Source: Sporosarcina sp. Marseille-Q4063 (GTDB lineage: Bacteria; Bacillota; Bacilli; Bacillales_A; Planococcaceae). From it: 64,000 nt of DNA. Made by a program: the position numbers and the translations under genes. A model generated the notes under the pieces. That model saw nothing but the letters and a program-made list of their open reading frames with translations, ran no database searches and was not told the DNA's origin. The stretch is taken from NCBI RefSeq assembly GCF_018309085.1, contig NZ_CP070502.1, positions 558,001 through 622,000 of the forward strand, written 5' to 3'. Of this stretch, positions 43,505 to 51,772 are shown piece by piece (within the stretch, counting starts at the first letter, position 1; each line of letters begins with the position of its first letter).

Positions 43505-43632
43505 GTTGATTGGAGTGCAGGGCGGAGACTCCCGCGGAATCAGCGAGACAGCCGAGACCCTGGACTGAGCGTAGCGAGGGAAGCGGCTCGGCGCTCGCCC
43601 GCAGGAAAGCGCAGCCCGGAACGCAAATCAAC
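43505..43632. repeat. GC-rich interspersed repeat with terminal inverted repeats
   Basis: A block of 128 bases, much richer in G and C than its surroundings, begins GTTGATTGGAGTGCAGGGCG and ends with the near-complement of that sequence (CCCGGAACGCAAATCAAC). The interior has long complementary segments (CTCCCGCGG, GAGCGTAGCGAGG, GCTCGCCCGCAGG). This matches the style of bcr-like elements scattered in Bacillales genomes. It can fold into one long hairpin and probably moves in trans as a miniature element. Confidence 0.7.
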
Positions 43633-43645
43633 GGTCAAAATAAAA

Positions 43646-43679
43646 ACCGAGTACCTGAATGATGATCCAAGTACTCGGT
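43646..43679 (-). terminator. etfA (fatty-acid operon) terminator
   Basis: ACCGAGTAC and GTACTCGGT form a perfect 9-bp stem around 16 bases, with TTTTTATTTT following on the minus strand. Confidence 0.8.
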
Positions 43680-43699
43680 CTAATTATATTTCGCTGATC

Positions 43700-44674
43700 T
43701 TAATTAGCCTTCAATTTCTTTACTTCCTCAATCATCAAAGGAATAACTTCGAATAGGTCTCCGACAATTCCGTAATCTGCGACTTTGAAGATTTCAGCTT
43801 CTGGATCCTTGTTAATCGCAACAATAATTTTGGAGTTCGACATACCCGCCATATGTTGGATAGCACCTGAAATTCCAACACCGATATAAAGGTCAGGGGT
43901 GATTACTTTACCTGTTTGACCAATCTGTAACGAATAGTCACAGTAATCCGCGTCACACGCTCCACGTGAAGCCCCAATTGCGCCTCCGAGCAAGTTAGCA
44001 AGTTCTTGCAACGGCTCAAAACCTTCAGCACTGCGAACGCCACGGCCGCCAGCAACAACTACTTTAGCCTCTGACATATCAACACCTTCAGTTGATTTAC
44101 GAACAACTTCTGCAATAATCGTACGCAAGTCTTTGACATCTACTTCTACAGAAGAAACATCACCCGTGCGGCTTTCATCTTTATCAAGCGTTGCAATGTT
44201 ATTCGGTCGGATTGTTACGAATAACAAACCTTCTTTAGTTTTCACCTTTTCAAATGCTTTACCAGAATAGATCGGACGGATGAATACTGCATCGTCATCT
44301 TCGCCTTCAATCGCTGTCACATCTGAAATGAGTCCTGATGCTAGTTTACTAGCGATTTTAGGAGAAAGATCTTTTCCTAACGCTGTATGACCAAAGACAA
44401 TTACGTCTGGACTTTCTTGTTCATAGACCGCCATAAAACCTTGGCTATAGCCGTCTGATGTATATTGTTTTAAATTAGCATGTTCTACCGTTACGATACG
44501 ATCCGCACCATATTGAATCATTTCCGCTGCGACTGATTGAACCGAGTCGCCCAGTAAAACCCCTACGACTTCCCCGCCGCCAGAGATTTGTTTCGCTGCT
44601 GCAATCGCTTCAAAAGATACATTCCGTAGAGCACCTTCGCGTGTTTCCCCAAGAACTAAAACTTTTTTAGACAT
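43700..44674 (-). CDS. etfA: Electron transfer flavoprotein alpha subunit
   Basis: The 324-residue protein has the ETF alpha FAD domain at its C-terminus: [58 protein letters not shown] and [20 protein letters not shown]. With EtfB it takes electrons from acyl-CoA dehydrogenases and hands them to the quinone pool. It is the last gene of the lcfA-fadR-fadB-etfB-etfA operon, 34 bases after etfB. Confidence 0.96.
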   Translation of the reverse strand: MSKKVLVLGETREGALRNVSFEAIAAAKQISGGGEVVGVLLGDSVQSVAAEMIQYGADRIVTVEHANLKQYTSDGYSQGFMAVYEQESPDVIVFGHTALGKDLSPKIASKLASGLISDVTAIEGEDDDAVFIRPIYSGKAFEKVKTKEGLLFVTIRPNNIATLDKDESRTGDVSSVEVDVKDLRTIIAEVVRKSTEGVDMSEAKVVVAGGRGVRSAEGFEPLQELANLLGGAIGASRGACDADYCDYSLQIGQTGKVITPDLYIGVGISGAIQHMAGMSNSKIIVAINKDPEAEIFKVADYGIVGDLFEVIPLMIEEVKKLKAN

Positions 44675-44708
44675 TTCCTGTCCCTCCTAATTACGTTATC
44701 TCTATCGT

Positions 44709-45482
44709 TTAGATTACTTTAGCTTCATTTTTAAGCAGATTTACAAGTTCTGTCACTTGGTCTGCAATTTCACCTTCAAGAACACGTCCCGCAGCTTTTT
44801 CAGCCGGTAGGAAAATTTCAATTGTTTCAGTTTTTGCTTCAACGTCATCTTCATCAAGATCTAAGTCATCCAGTTCCAGTTCTTCAAGCGGCTTTCTCTT
44901 CGCTTTCATAATTCCTGGAAGTGACGGGTAACGAGGTTCGTTCAACCCCTGTTGTGCTGTCACAAGGAGTGGTAGAGACGTTTCGATCATCTCCGAATCC
45001 CCTTCAACGTCACGAACAATTTTCACATCAGTTCCGTCAATTTCTAGTTTCGTAATCGTAGTTACATAGTTAATGTTCAACAATTCAGCAACACGCGGTC
45101 CGATTTGTCCAGAACCACCGTCAATCGCGACATTACCTGCGAGAATTAAATCTGCATCTTTATCTTTTAAGTATTCACCAATGATTTTCGCAGCTGAAAA
45201 TTCATCCATTTCGTCTAAATCATCTTCGGTATTAATGAGCACCGCTTTGTCTGCGCCCATTGCCAACGCTGTTCGAAGTTGTTTTTCAGCATCTTCATTG
45301 CCGATTGTTAAGACTGTTACTTCGCCGCCGTGTTCATCGCGAACTGTGATTGCTTCCTCAATTGCGTACTCATCGTATGGATTGATGATGAATTCTGCAC
45401 CATCATCTGCAATTTCACCATTTTTAATTGTAATTCTTTCTTCAGTATCAAATGTGCGCTTTACTAATACATAAATGTTCAT
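44709..45482 (-). CDS. etfB: Electron transfer flavoprotein beta subunit
   Basis: A 257-residue ETF beta protein: KNGEIADDGAEFIINPYDEYAIEEA, LTIGNEDAEKQLRTALAMGADKAVLI and the signature ILAGNVAIDGGSGQIGP, NEPRYPSLPGIMKAKRKPL near 190-210. It binds AMP in the EtfAB dimer. It overlaps no neighbour, lying 27 bases past fadB and 34 before etfA, with AGGAGG-like ribosome site. Confidence 0.96.
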   Translation of the reverse strand: MNIYVLVKRTFDTEERITIKNGEIADDGAEFIINPYDEYAIEEAITVRDEHGGEVTVLTIGNEDAEKQLRTALAMGADKAVLINTEDDLDEMDEFSAAKIIGEYLKDKDADLILAGNVAIDGGSGQIGPRVAELLNINYVTTITKLEIDGTDVKIVRDVEGDSEMIETSLPLLVTAQQGLNEPRYPSLPGIMKAKRKPLEELELDDLDLDEDDVEAKTETIEIFLPAEKAAGRVLEGEIADQVTELVNLLKNEAKVI

Positions 45483-45509
45483 GTGTTACTACCTCCTCAG
45501 CTTTTTTCA

Positions 45510-46283
45510 TCATTTTCCTGTAAAAACAGGTTCGCGTTTTTCTAAAAATGCTTGAATTCCTTCTTTTGCATCTTCGGAAACAAATACTTCTCCAAATGAA
45601 TCCGCTTCCGCTTTCACCCCAGCGTAATACGATTCAGGTTTGGCAAACTGCAACATTTCCAATGCAGACTTCACAGCGACAGGACTTTTCTTTGCGATTT
45701 TATGCGCAAGTTCCATCGTCTTGTCTAGAAGTTCTTCTTCCGGATAAGCTTGATTGGCTAAACCGAATTGAAGCGCTTCCAAACCCGAAATAGGTTCGCT
45801 CGTCAGCAGCATTTCCGCAGCTTTCGGCATACCGACGTATCGTGGTAAACGCTGTGTTCCCGCGAATCCTGGAATGAGTCCAAGTTGCAATTCTGGCAGA
45901 CCTAATTTCGCAGTTTCAGAGACAATCCGCATATGGCAACCCATCGCCAATTCAAGTCCCCCGCCAAGCGCCGCACCGTGGATAGCCGCGATGACTGGTT
46001 TGTGGAAGCGCTCCAAACGTTCAAATACTGCTTGACCGCTTGCGGCGAGTTTGGAAAATTCTTCACCGGAGGTCACATCTGTAAACTCTTTGATGTCCGC
46101 CCCGGCAGAGAAGAATCTCCCTTCCCCGTGCAACACGACGACTCTTACAGAATCATCATCTTGCACTTGATTCAATAGCTTATCCACTTCCAAAATCAAA
46201 GCGCGAGATAATGCATTTGCTGGCGGTCTATTGATTGTTGCAACAGCTACGCCATTTTCAACTTTTACCGTTAGAAATTCCAT
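45510..46283 (-). CDS. fadB: Enoyl-CoA hydratase
   Basis: The 257-residue crotonase-family protein has [10 protein letters not shown] (oxyanion hole), [16 protein letters not shown] with a catalytic Glu, and a second Glu in [19 protein letters not shown]. It hydrates trans-2-enoyl-CoA in beta-oxidation. The second of two ATGs is used, as AAAGGGG is ten bases ahead of it and the length equals that of B. subtilis FadB. It lies between fadR and etfB. Confidence 0.92.
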   Translation of the reverse strand: MEFLTVKVENGVAVATINRPPANALSRALILEVDKLLNQVQDDDSVRVVVLHGEGRFFSAGADIKEFTDVTSGEEFSKLAASGQAVFERLERFHKPVIAAIHGAALGGGLELAMGCHMRIVSETAKLGLPELQLGLIPGFAGTQRLPRYVGMPKAAEMLLTSEPISGLEALQFGLANQAYPEEELLDKTMELAHKIAKKSPVAVKSALEMLQFAKPESYYAGVKAEADSFGEVFVSEDAKEGIQAFLEKREPVFTGK

Positions 46284-46312
46284 TTCTCCCATTCCCCTTT
46301 ACTAACAATGAT

Positions 46313-46894
46313 TTAAGCTTTCATCCCGTTTAAAAGAAGTCTATGTACTTCAGGGGATAGTTTCATTAAATCATACTTTTGATCATTCATCACCCAAGAA
46401 GTGCTTGTTTCATCAATTGTGCCAAATACCATTTGACGTCCCAGTCGGATATCAAGCGTGCTGGACAACTCGCCATTTTTAATGCCTTCCAATAAAATGA
46501 CGTCTACCAAATCCAGGTATTCCTTCAATACCTCATTAATTCGAAGACGAAGTTTCTTGCCTGATTGTCTAAGCTCTAACTGGGTAACAATTGCTAGGTG
46601 GCGATCTTCGTGAAGAACGCGGAAATGGTTTGTGATCATTTTCAACAAGCGTTCGGAAGTGTCCAAGTCCTTATCTAACACGTCTTGCAGATTTGTTGTA
46701 AAAATCGCCATTTTTTCTCTGAATACGGATATCAAAATATCTTCTTTGTTTTTAAAGTAAAGATAAATCGTTCCGTCAGCTACGCCAGCTTCTTTCGCAA
46801 TTTTTGACACTTGCGCCTGATGGTAACCGTTTTCAGCAATTACGATAACAGCTGCATCAATAATTTGTTTATATTTTGGACGATCACGTTTCAC
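46313..46894 (-). CDS. fadR: FadR, TetR-family repressor of fatty acid degradation
   Basis: A 193-residue TetR protein with the N-terminal helix-turn-helix (IVIAENGYHQAQVSKIAKEAGVADGTIYLYFKNKEDI in parts) and a C-terminal acyl-CoA-binding core. B. subtilis FadR (YsiA) is the same length and lies at the same place in the same operon. It represses beta-oxidation genes until long-chain acyl-CoA binds. The start is GTG. A FadR-type box and a promoter lie directly in front, so it is likely self-controlled. Confidence 0.93.
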   Translation of the reverse strand: MKRDRPKYKQIIDAAVIVIAENGYHQAQVSKIAKEAGVADGTIYLYFKNKEDILISVFREKMAIFTTNLQDVLDKDLDTSERLLKMITNHFRVLHEDRHLAIVTQLELRQSGKKLRLRINEVLKEYLDLVDVILLEGIKNGELSSTLDIRLGRQMVFGTIDETSTSWVMNDQKYDLMKLSPEVHRLLLNGMKA

Positions 46895-46916
46895 TATTTT
46901 TCATCACCACCAAAAA

Positions 46917-46977
46917 GAGAATATGAATGACGACTCATTCATATTCTCATATTAATATCTATTTTCTATATAGTCAA
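46917..46977 (-). promoter_or_regulatory. Internal fadR promoter with FadR operator
   Basis: On the minus strand TTGACT and TAATAT stand 17 bases apart (46972-46977 and 46949-46954). Directly downstream is a perfect 14-bp inverted repeat around CGAC (46917-46948) containing TGAATGA and TCATTCA, the FadR box of B. subtilis. Repressor bound here would cover the start of transcription of fadR-fadB-etfB-etfA. Confidence 0.88.
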
Positions 46978-46985
46978 GCTTTACA

Positions 46986-48689
46986 TCACGAGCTAATCAG
47001 TTCTTCACTCGTTTTCTTTTTTTCTTCTTCAATCAATGTTCTTCTCAATATTTTTCCGACTGCAGTTTTTGGTAACTCTTTCCTGAATTCATAGGCACGC
47101 GGAACTTTGAATGCCGCGAGTTCTGCTCGACAGAACTTATCTAATTCTTCTTCAGTGACAGAAGCCCCTTCTTTTAACACAATATAGGCTTTCACAGTTT
47201 CTCCTCTATATGGATCAGGGATACCCGCAACAACACATTCCAATATTGCTTCATGTTCATATAATACTTCTTCTATTTCCCTCGGATAAATATTAAAGCC
47301 GCCTGCAATAATCATATCCTTTTTGCGGTCCACAATATAGAAATAACCTTCTTTGTCCATATAACCAAGGTCGCCAGTTAAGAACCATCCGTCTCTAAAC
47401 GTTTTTTCCGTGTCTTCGGGTTTGTTCCAGTAACCTCTCATGACTTGAGGTCCTTTTACTACAATTTCCCCAACTTCGCCTACTGCTAACGGCTCATTTG
47501 ACTCCGAACCTAATATACATGAATCAGTATCTGGCCACGGTACACCTACTGAACCTTTTACACGGTCTTCTTGTCTGGCCCAGAGAAAATTCGCATGAGT
47601 GACTGGAGATGTTTCAGTTAATCCATATCCTTCAACAAGTTTACCGCCTGTGACTTTTTCAAACTTGGCTTGAACATCAACCGGTAGTGCGGCTGACCCG
47701 CTAAGACACGCCTTAATCGATGATAAATCATATTTGGCAATGTCGGGATGGTTTAACAGTCCAATATAAATTGTTGGAGCACCAGGGAATATTGTCGGTT
47801 TTTGTTTATCAATCGTTTTCAAGGCTGAATCGACATCGAACTTCGGCAATAAAACCATTTTGTTAGACAACATTACAGTTAAAATTAGAACCGTTGTCAT
47901 GCCATACACATGGAAAAAAGGTAGAATTCCCAGAACAGTTTCTTCGCCTTCTTCGCTTTTATAAAGCCAAGCTTTACACATCGTCGTATTTGAGATTAAA
48001 TTCTTATGCGTTAACATGACTCCTTTTGGAGGACCAGTTGTTCCGCCAGTATATTGCAGGAGAGCGACATCTTCATTGAAATTGAACGTCGTACGAATTG
48101 GATCCGCCTTTGCAATCTTCATGATTTCAGTATATAAGTGATTGATGCCTCGATGCTCAACTTTGACCGACAAGCCGTATTCTCTTTTTTGGATAAATGG
48201 ATAAATCAAATTTTTCGGGAACGGTAGGTAATCTTTTATCCCCGTTACAATTACATGTTCCAATGAAGTTTCTTTCACTACACTTGAAACTCTCGGAAAT
48301 AGTATATCTAGTGTAATAATCGCTTTAGCGCCCGAATCTACCATTTGGTATTTTAGTTCACGTTCCGTATAAAGCGGGTTTGTTTGAACAATTACAGCAC
48401 CGCAGTAAAGGATGCCGAAATAGGCAATTGCATTTTGCGGACAGTTCGGCAACATGATGGCTACCCGATCTCCCTTTTCAATTCCGATAGAACGCAAATA
48501 GTTAGCAAACTTTAACGCAGAATCATAAAATTCTTTGTATGAAATGTCTTTACCTAAAAAATGGATTGCAGTTTTGTCTGGGTGCTTCGTACCAGCCCTC
48601 GTCAAAAACTCTTGAAGCGGAATCTTTTCATAATCTAGCGTCTTCGGTATTTCCGGCGGATATAAATCCAGCCAAGGCTTTGTCGTCAT
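46986..48689 (-). CDS. lcfA: Long-chain fatty-acid CoA ligase
   Basis: The 567-residue AMP-forming ligase has the P-loop YTGGTTGPPKGVMLTHKN near 210-227, YGLTETSPV, GWFLTGDLGYMD and the C-terminal lysine in KTAVGKILRR. It activates long-chain fatty acids for beta-oxidation with ATP and CoA. It heads the operon lcfA-fadR-fadB-etfB-etfA. Its own promoter has a CcpA-type site over the -35, so it should be lowered on good carbon sources. Confidence 0.96.
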   Translation of the reverse strand: MTTKPWLDLYPPEIPKTLDYEKIPLQEFLTRAGTKHPDKTAIHFLGKDISYKEFYDSALKFANYLRSIGIEKGDRVAIMLPNCPQNAIAYFGILYCGAVIVQTNPLYTERELKYQMVDSGAKAIITLDILFPRVSSVVKETSLEHVIVTGIKDYLPFPKNLIYPFIQKREYGLSVKVEHRGINHLYTEIMKIAKADPIRTTFNFNEDVALLQYTGGTTGPPKGVMLTHKNLISNTTMCKAWLYKSEEGEETVLGILPFFHVYGMTTVLILTVMLSNKMVLLPKFDVDSALKTIDKQKPTIFPGAPTIYIGLLNHPDIAKYDLSSIKACLSGSAALPVDVQAKFEKVTGGKLVEGYGLTETSPVTHANFLWARQEDRVKGSVGVPWPDTDSCILGSESNEPLAVGEVGEIVVKGPQVMRGYWNKPEDTEKTFRDGWFLTGDLGYMDKEGYFYIVDRKKDMIIAGGFNIYPREIEEVLYEHEAILECVVAGIPDPYRGETVKAYIVLKEGASVTEEELDKFCRAELAAFKVPRAYEFRKELPKTAVGKILRRTLIEEEKKKTSEELISS

Positions 48690-48736
48690 AGTAAAACCCC
48701 TTTCTGTTTCTAGTTTAGAATATTCGTATATGTCTT

Positions 48737-48765
48737 ATTATAGACGTTATCGGAAGCGCTTACAA
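48737..48765 (-). promoter_or_regulatory. lcfA promoter overlapped by a CcpA (cre) site
   Basis: On the minus strand TTGTAA (48760-48765) and TATAAT (48737-48742) are 17 bases apart. The cre-like TGTAAGCGCTTCCG (48751-48764) overlaps the -35 element and differs from the consensus only near its end. No TGAATGA-type FadR box is seen here. Confidence 0.78.
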
Positions 48766-48790
48766 ATACATTATTAAAGGAATAGTAAAA

Positions 48791-48824
48791 AATGCCCTGA
48801 CCAAAATTCTATGGCCAAGGCATT
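48791..48824 (-). terminator. Terminator upstream of lcfA
   Basis: AATGCC-TGGCCA and TGGTCAGGGCATT (minus strand) pair with small mismatches and are followed by TTTTTT. It ends the transcript of the small membrane protein and yshE. Confidence 0.8.
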
Positions 48825-48827
48825 ATA

Positions 48828-48905
48828 TTATTTAGATAACCAGTAAATCCCGACAATTATGAATAAAACACAAGCAACGATTAATATTTTTGATAGTTTC
48901 TCCAT
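48828..48905 (-). CDS. Small single-span membrane protein (25 aa)
   Basis: A 26-codon gene with GGAG nine bases before ATG. The product MEKLSKILIVACVLFIIVGI, then YWLSK, is one membrane helix with basic residues at its front. It follows yshE by 12 bases on the same strand and ends just before a terminator, so it is probably cotranscribed with yshE. I do not recognise it; the sequence is like the first helix of DUF2905 proteins, but too short for one. Confidence 0.6.
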   Translation of the reverse strand: MEKLSKILIVACVLFIIVGIYWLSK

Positions 48906-48917
48906 TTTTCTTGGCTC

Positions 48918-49331
48918 CTATGAAATACTTGCACCAATAACAAACGATAGTCCGACCGAAATTGTTAAGGATATGAACCCAACCGATCGGTTATCGGCTT
49001 CGATTTCCTTATCCACATTGAACTTCGGCGTTAAGAACTCGAATAAAATATATGCGAAAACGAGTAATGTAAATCCGAAAAAACCCCAACCTATCATTTC
49101 AGGGAGCGAGTTATGCCTTGAAATGGAATAGTGAAAAATATTCGCGACACCGAAAATTTTCCCGCCGGTCGCTAGTGCGACCGCGATATTCCCCTTTTTA
49201 ATTTGTTCCCAGTTGTTATATTTAGTCACAAGTTCAAATAACACCATCGTTACAATAATACAAAGAACGACAACACTAAAATACCCAGCCGTTTCTACGA
49301 GCGGATTGCTCCAGAATCCAGATTTTTGCAT
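48918..49331 (-). CDS. yshE: YshE-like membrane protein (DUF350)
   Basis: A 137-residue protein with four membrane segments and the family's conserved charge patch: NNWEQIKKGNIAVALATGGKIFGVANIF and the NRSVGFISL last loop. DUF350 proteins have no agreed function. The gene lies between mutS2 and lcfA as in B. subtilis, 70 bases past mutS2. Confidence 0.85.
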   Translation of the reverse strand: MQKSGFWSNPLVETAGYFSVVVLCIIVTMVLFELVTKYNNWEQIKKGNIAVALATGGKIFGVANIFHYSISRHNSLPEMIGWGFFGFTLLVFAYILFEFLTPKFNVDKEIEADNRSVGFISLTISVGLSFVIGASIS

Positions 49332-49401
49332 GAATTATGGCTCCTTTATAAATGCTTTCTCTCGTATACGGATATAGAGGGAAAAGGTTTCGTATTTATT
49401 A

Positions 49402-51756
49402 TTATTTTAATTCTACGACGGTAACGCCGAAACCGCCTTCTCCGGCTTCGCCGAATCGATAACTTTTAACGCGGGAATGTCTTTTCAAGTACTGTTGCAC
49501 GCCTTGTCTTAAAGCGCCCGTTCCTTTTCCGTGGATAATGGATACTTGATGATAATTTGATAATAATGCATCATCGATATATTTTTCGGTTTTATAAATG
49601 GCATCTTCATAACGTTCGCCGCGCAAATCAAGTTCGAGTTTTACTGCACTGCGTCCACGTAGGGATGCGGTAGCGACAGGTTGTTTTTCTTTTTTCGGTT
49701 TGACATATTCAAGACCGGATTCTTTAATATTCATTTTCAAAATACCGATTTGAACAATCCATTCCGTATTTGAAATTTTTTCAAGGAGCGTGCCTTTTTG
49801 ACCATATTGCAAGACTTGAACTTCATCCCCGACATTTAGCTGTCTCTCTGGTGTTTTCGATTGGATTTCCACACTCTTCCTTTGCGATGGCGATGCGTCT
49901 TCCAATCGTTTTCGGGCATCTATAAATTCATGTTCTTTTATGCTGGCTTGCGCATTCAGTTGCATGGCACGCAAATCGGAAATGACAGCCTCCGCCTCAC
50001 GTTTCGCATCGTCAACGAGTTTTCTCGCTTTTTCTTTTGCCTTTTCCTCGAGTTTTTCTTTCATTTGATCGAAATTTGCTAACTCTTCTTCGAGTTCTTT
50101 TTTCAACCTTTCAGTTTCAAGTAAGATTTCATGCGTTTCATCGGCATCTTTTTCTGACCTGATGCGACTATCTTCAAGCGATGCAATCATGGATTCGACT
50201 TCACCGCGGTTCGTTCCCGTAAAGGTTTTGGCCCGGTCGATTATGTGTTCGTTTAATCCGAGACGCTGAGATATTTCGAACGCATTACTTCGCCCAGGCA
50301 CCCCGATTAATAGACGATACGTCGGGCTTAATGTATCGATATCGAACTCCACACTTGCGTTAGCGATGCCTGGACGGTTATACCCGTATGCTTTTAATTC
50401 GGGATAATGCGTTGTTGCCATTACGCGGGCGCCGCTACCGTGCACTTCATCCAATATTGAAATCGCAAGGGCGGCACCTTCTTGCGGATCTGTTCCAGAA
50501 CCAAGTTCATCAAATAATATCAATGAACGATCATCGTATTTCTTTAAAATATCGACGATGTTGACCATTCTAGAGGAGAAGGTACTGAGACTTTGTTCAA
50601 TTGATTGTTCATCCCCGATATCCGCGTAAACTGAATCGAATACTGCTACTTCTGAGCCGTCCAGCGCAGGAATCGGCAAACCGGCCTGCGCCATCAAGGT
50701 ACATAACCCCACAGTCTTTAATGTGACTGTTTTCCCGCCCGTATTCGGTCCTGTAATTACGATCGTCGTAATGTCCGTTCCGAATTCGATGTTATTCGCG
50801 ACAGCTTCTTCAACAGGAATAAGCGGATGAGTGGCTTGCGCTAATCGAATTCTGCCTTCGTTATTCACTTCAGGCTTTGTATATTTATGGGCCGTTCCAT
50901 ATTTCGCTTTTGCTAGAATGACATCAATTTCGGACAAGATTGCGACGAGCAGAAATAAATCATGCGCAACTTCTTGTACCGAAGCCGATAACTCGATTAA
51001 AATCTTTTCGATTTCTTCTTGTTCTTGCATTTTCAGGTTTCTGATTTCATTATTCGCCTGCACGACCGCATCCGGCTCTATAAAGAGTGTTTGTCCAGAT
51101 GAAGACATGTCATGAATGACGCCGCCGTAATGCGAACGATATTCGGATTTCACCGGAATCACAAATCGGTCATTTCGAATGGTGACGATAGCATCCGATA
51201 GCATTTTCGCTGCGTTTTTGCCGCGCGTATAGCTCTCGAGTCGCTCCCGAACCCGACTTTCCTGCGTTCGAAGTCCTTGTCGAATTGATCGGAGCTTACT
51301 TGAAGCACTATCAATCACATGTCCATTATCGTCAATCGCTTGGTTAATGCTATGTTCTAAAGCCGTGACAATCGGCATTGCTTCTTTTTTCCCTGTGAAA
51401 TGCGGAATGTCAATATCTTCGTCCGCATCGACCGACTCTATGAATTGGCGAAGAATTCGACTTGCCCGAATCGTATTCGAGATTTCCATTAATTCATAAG
51501 CGCTCAGCATCCCGCCCATTTGCGCGCGTTTTGCATGAGGGCGTATGTCTTTAATGCCGCCCATCGGAACATTCCCGCGTACGCGTAAAATCGCCAGTCC
51601 TTCATCAGTTTCTTCTAATAGCCGGACGACTTCTAAGTAATTGCTCACTGGCGTCAATTTTTCAATTTCGGATCGTCCAGCGGTAGAAGTACAATGTTCA
51701 GCTACTAATTCCCGGATTTTATCGAACTCAAGTGTTTTTAAGACACGGCTTTCCAA
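49402..51756 (-). CDS. mutS2: MutS2 endonuclease / ribosome-quality-control protein
   Basis: The 784-residue protein has a MutS-type core and clamp, Walker A GPNTGGKTVTLKT near 335, LFDELGSGTDPQEGAALAIS, a long coiled coil (about 515-620), and a C-terminal Smr nuclease domain (LDLRGERYEDAI, IIHGKGTGALRQGV). MutS2 acts on branched DNA and, as shown in B. subtilis, on collided ribosomes. The TTG at 51756 after AAGGGAAGTG is chosen because it gives the usual length; the frame extends nine codons further into polX. Confidence 0.94.
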   Translation of the reverse strand: MESRVLKTLEFDKIRELVAEHCTSTAGRSEIEKLTPVSNYLEVVRLLEETDEGLAILRVRGNVPMGGIKDIRPHAKRAQMGGMLSAYELMEISNTIRASRILRQFIESVDADEDIDIPHFTGKKEAMPIVTALEHSINQAIDDNGHVIDSASSKLRSIRQGLRTQESRVRERLESYTRGKNAAKMLSDAIVTIRNDRFVIPVKSEYRSHYGGVIHDMSSSGQTLFIEPDAVVQANNEIRNLKMQEQEEIEKILIELSASVQEVAHDLFLLVAILSEIDVILAKAKYGTAHKYTKPEVNNEGRIRLAQATHPLIPVEEAVANNIEFGTDITTIVITGPNTGGKTVTLKTVGLCTLMAQAGLPIPALDGSEVAVFDSVYADIGDEQSIEQSLSTFSSRMVNIVDILKKYDDRSLILFDELGSGTDPQEGAALAISILDEVHGSGARVMATTHYPELKAYGYNRPGIANASVEFDIDTLSPTYRLLIGVPGRSNAFEISQRLGLNEHIIDRAKTFTGTNRGEVESMIASLEDSRIRSEKDADETHEILLETERLKKELEEELANFDQMKEKLEEKAKEKARKLVDDAKREAEAVISDLRAMQLNAQASIKEHEFIDARKRLEDASPSQRKSVEIQSKTPERQLNVGDEVQVLQYGQKGTLLEKISNTEWIVQIGILKMNIKESGLEYVKPKKEKQPVATASLRGRSAVKLELDLRGERYEDAIYKTEKYIDDALLSNYHQVSIIHGKGTGALRQGVQQYLKRHSRVKSYRFGEAGEGGFGVTVVELK

Positions 51757-51772
51757 TGTCTTACACTTCCCT

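Noticed and set aside
43496..43756. Plus-strand open frame of 86 codons
   Set aside because: It is made of the GC-rich interspersed repeat and the etfA terminator, and has no ribosome site.
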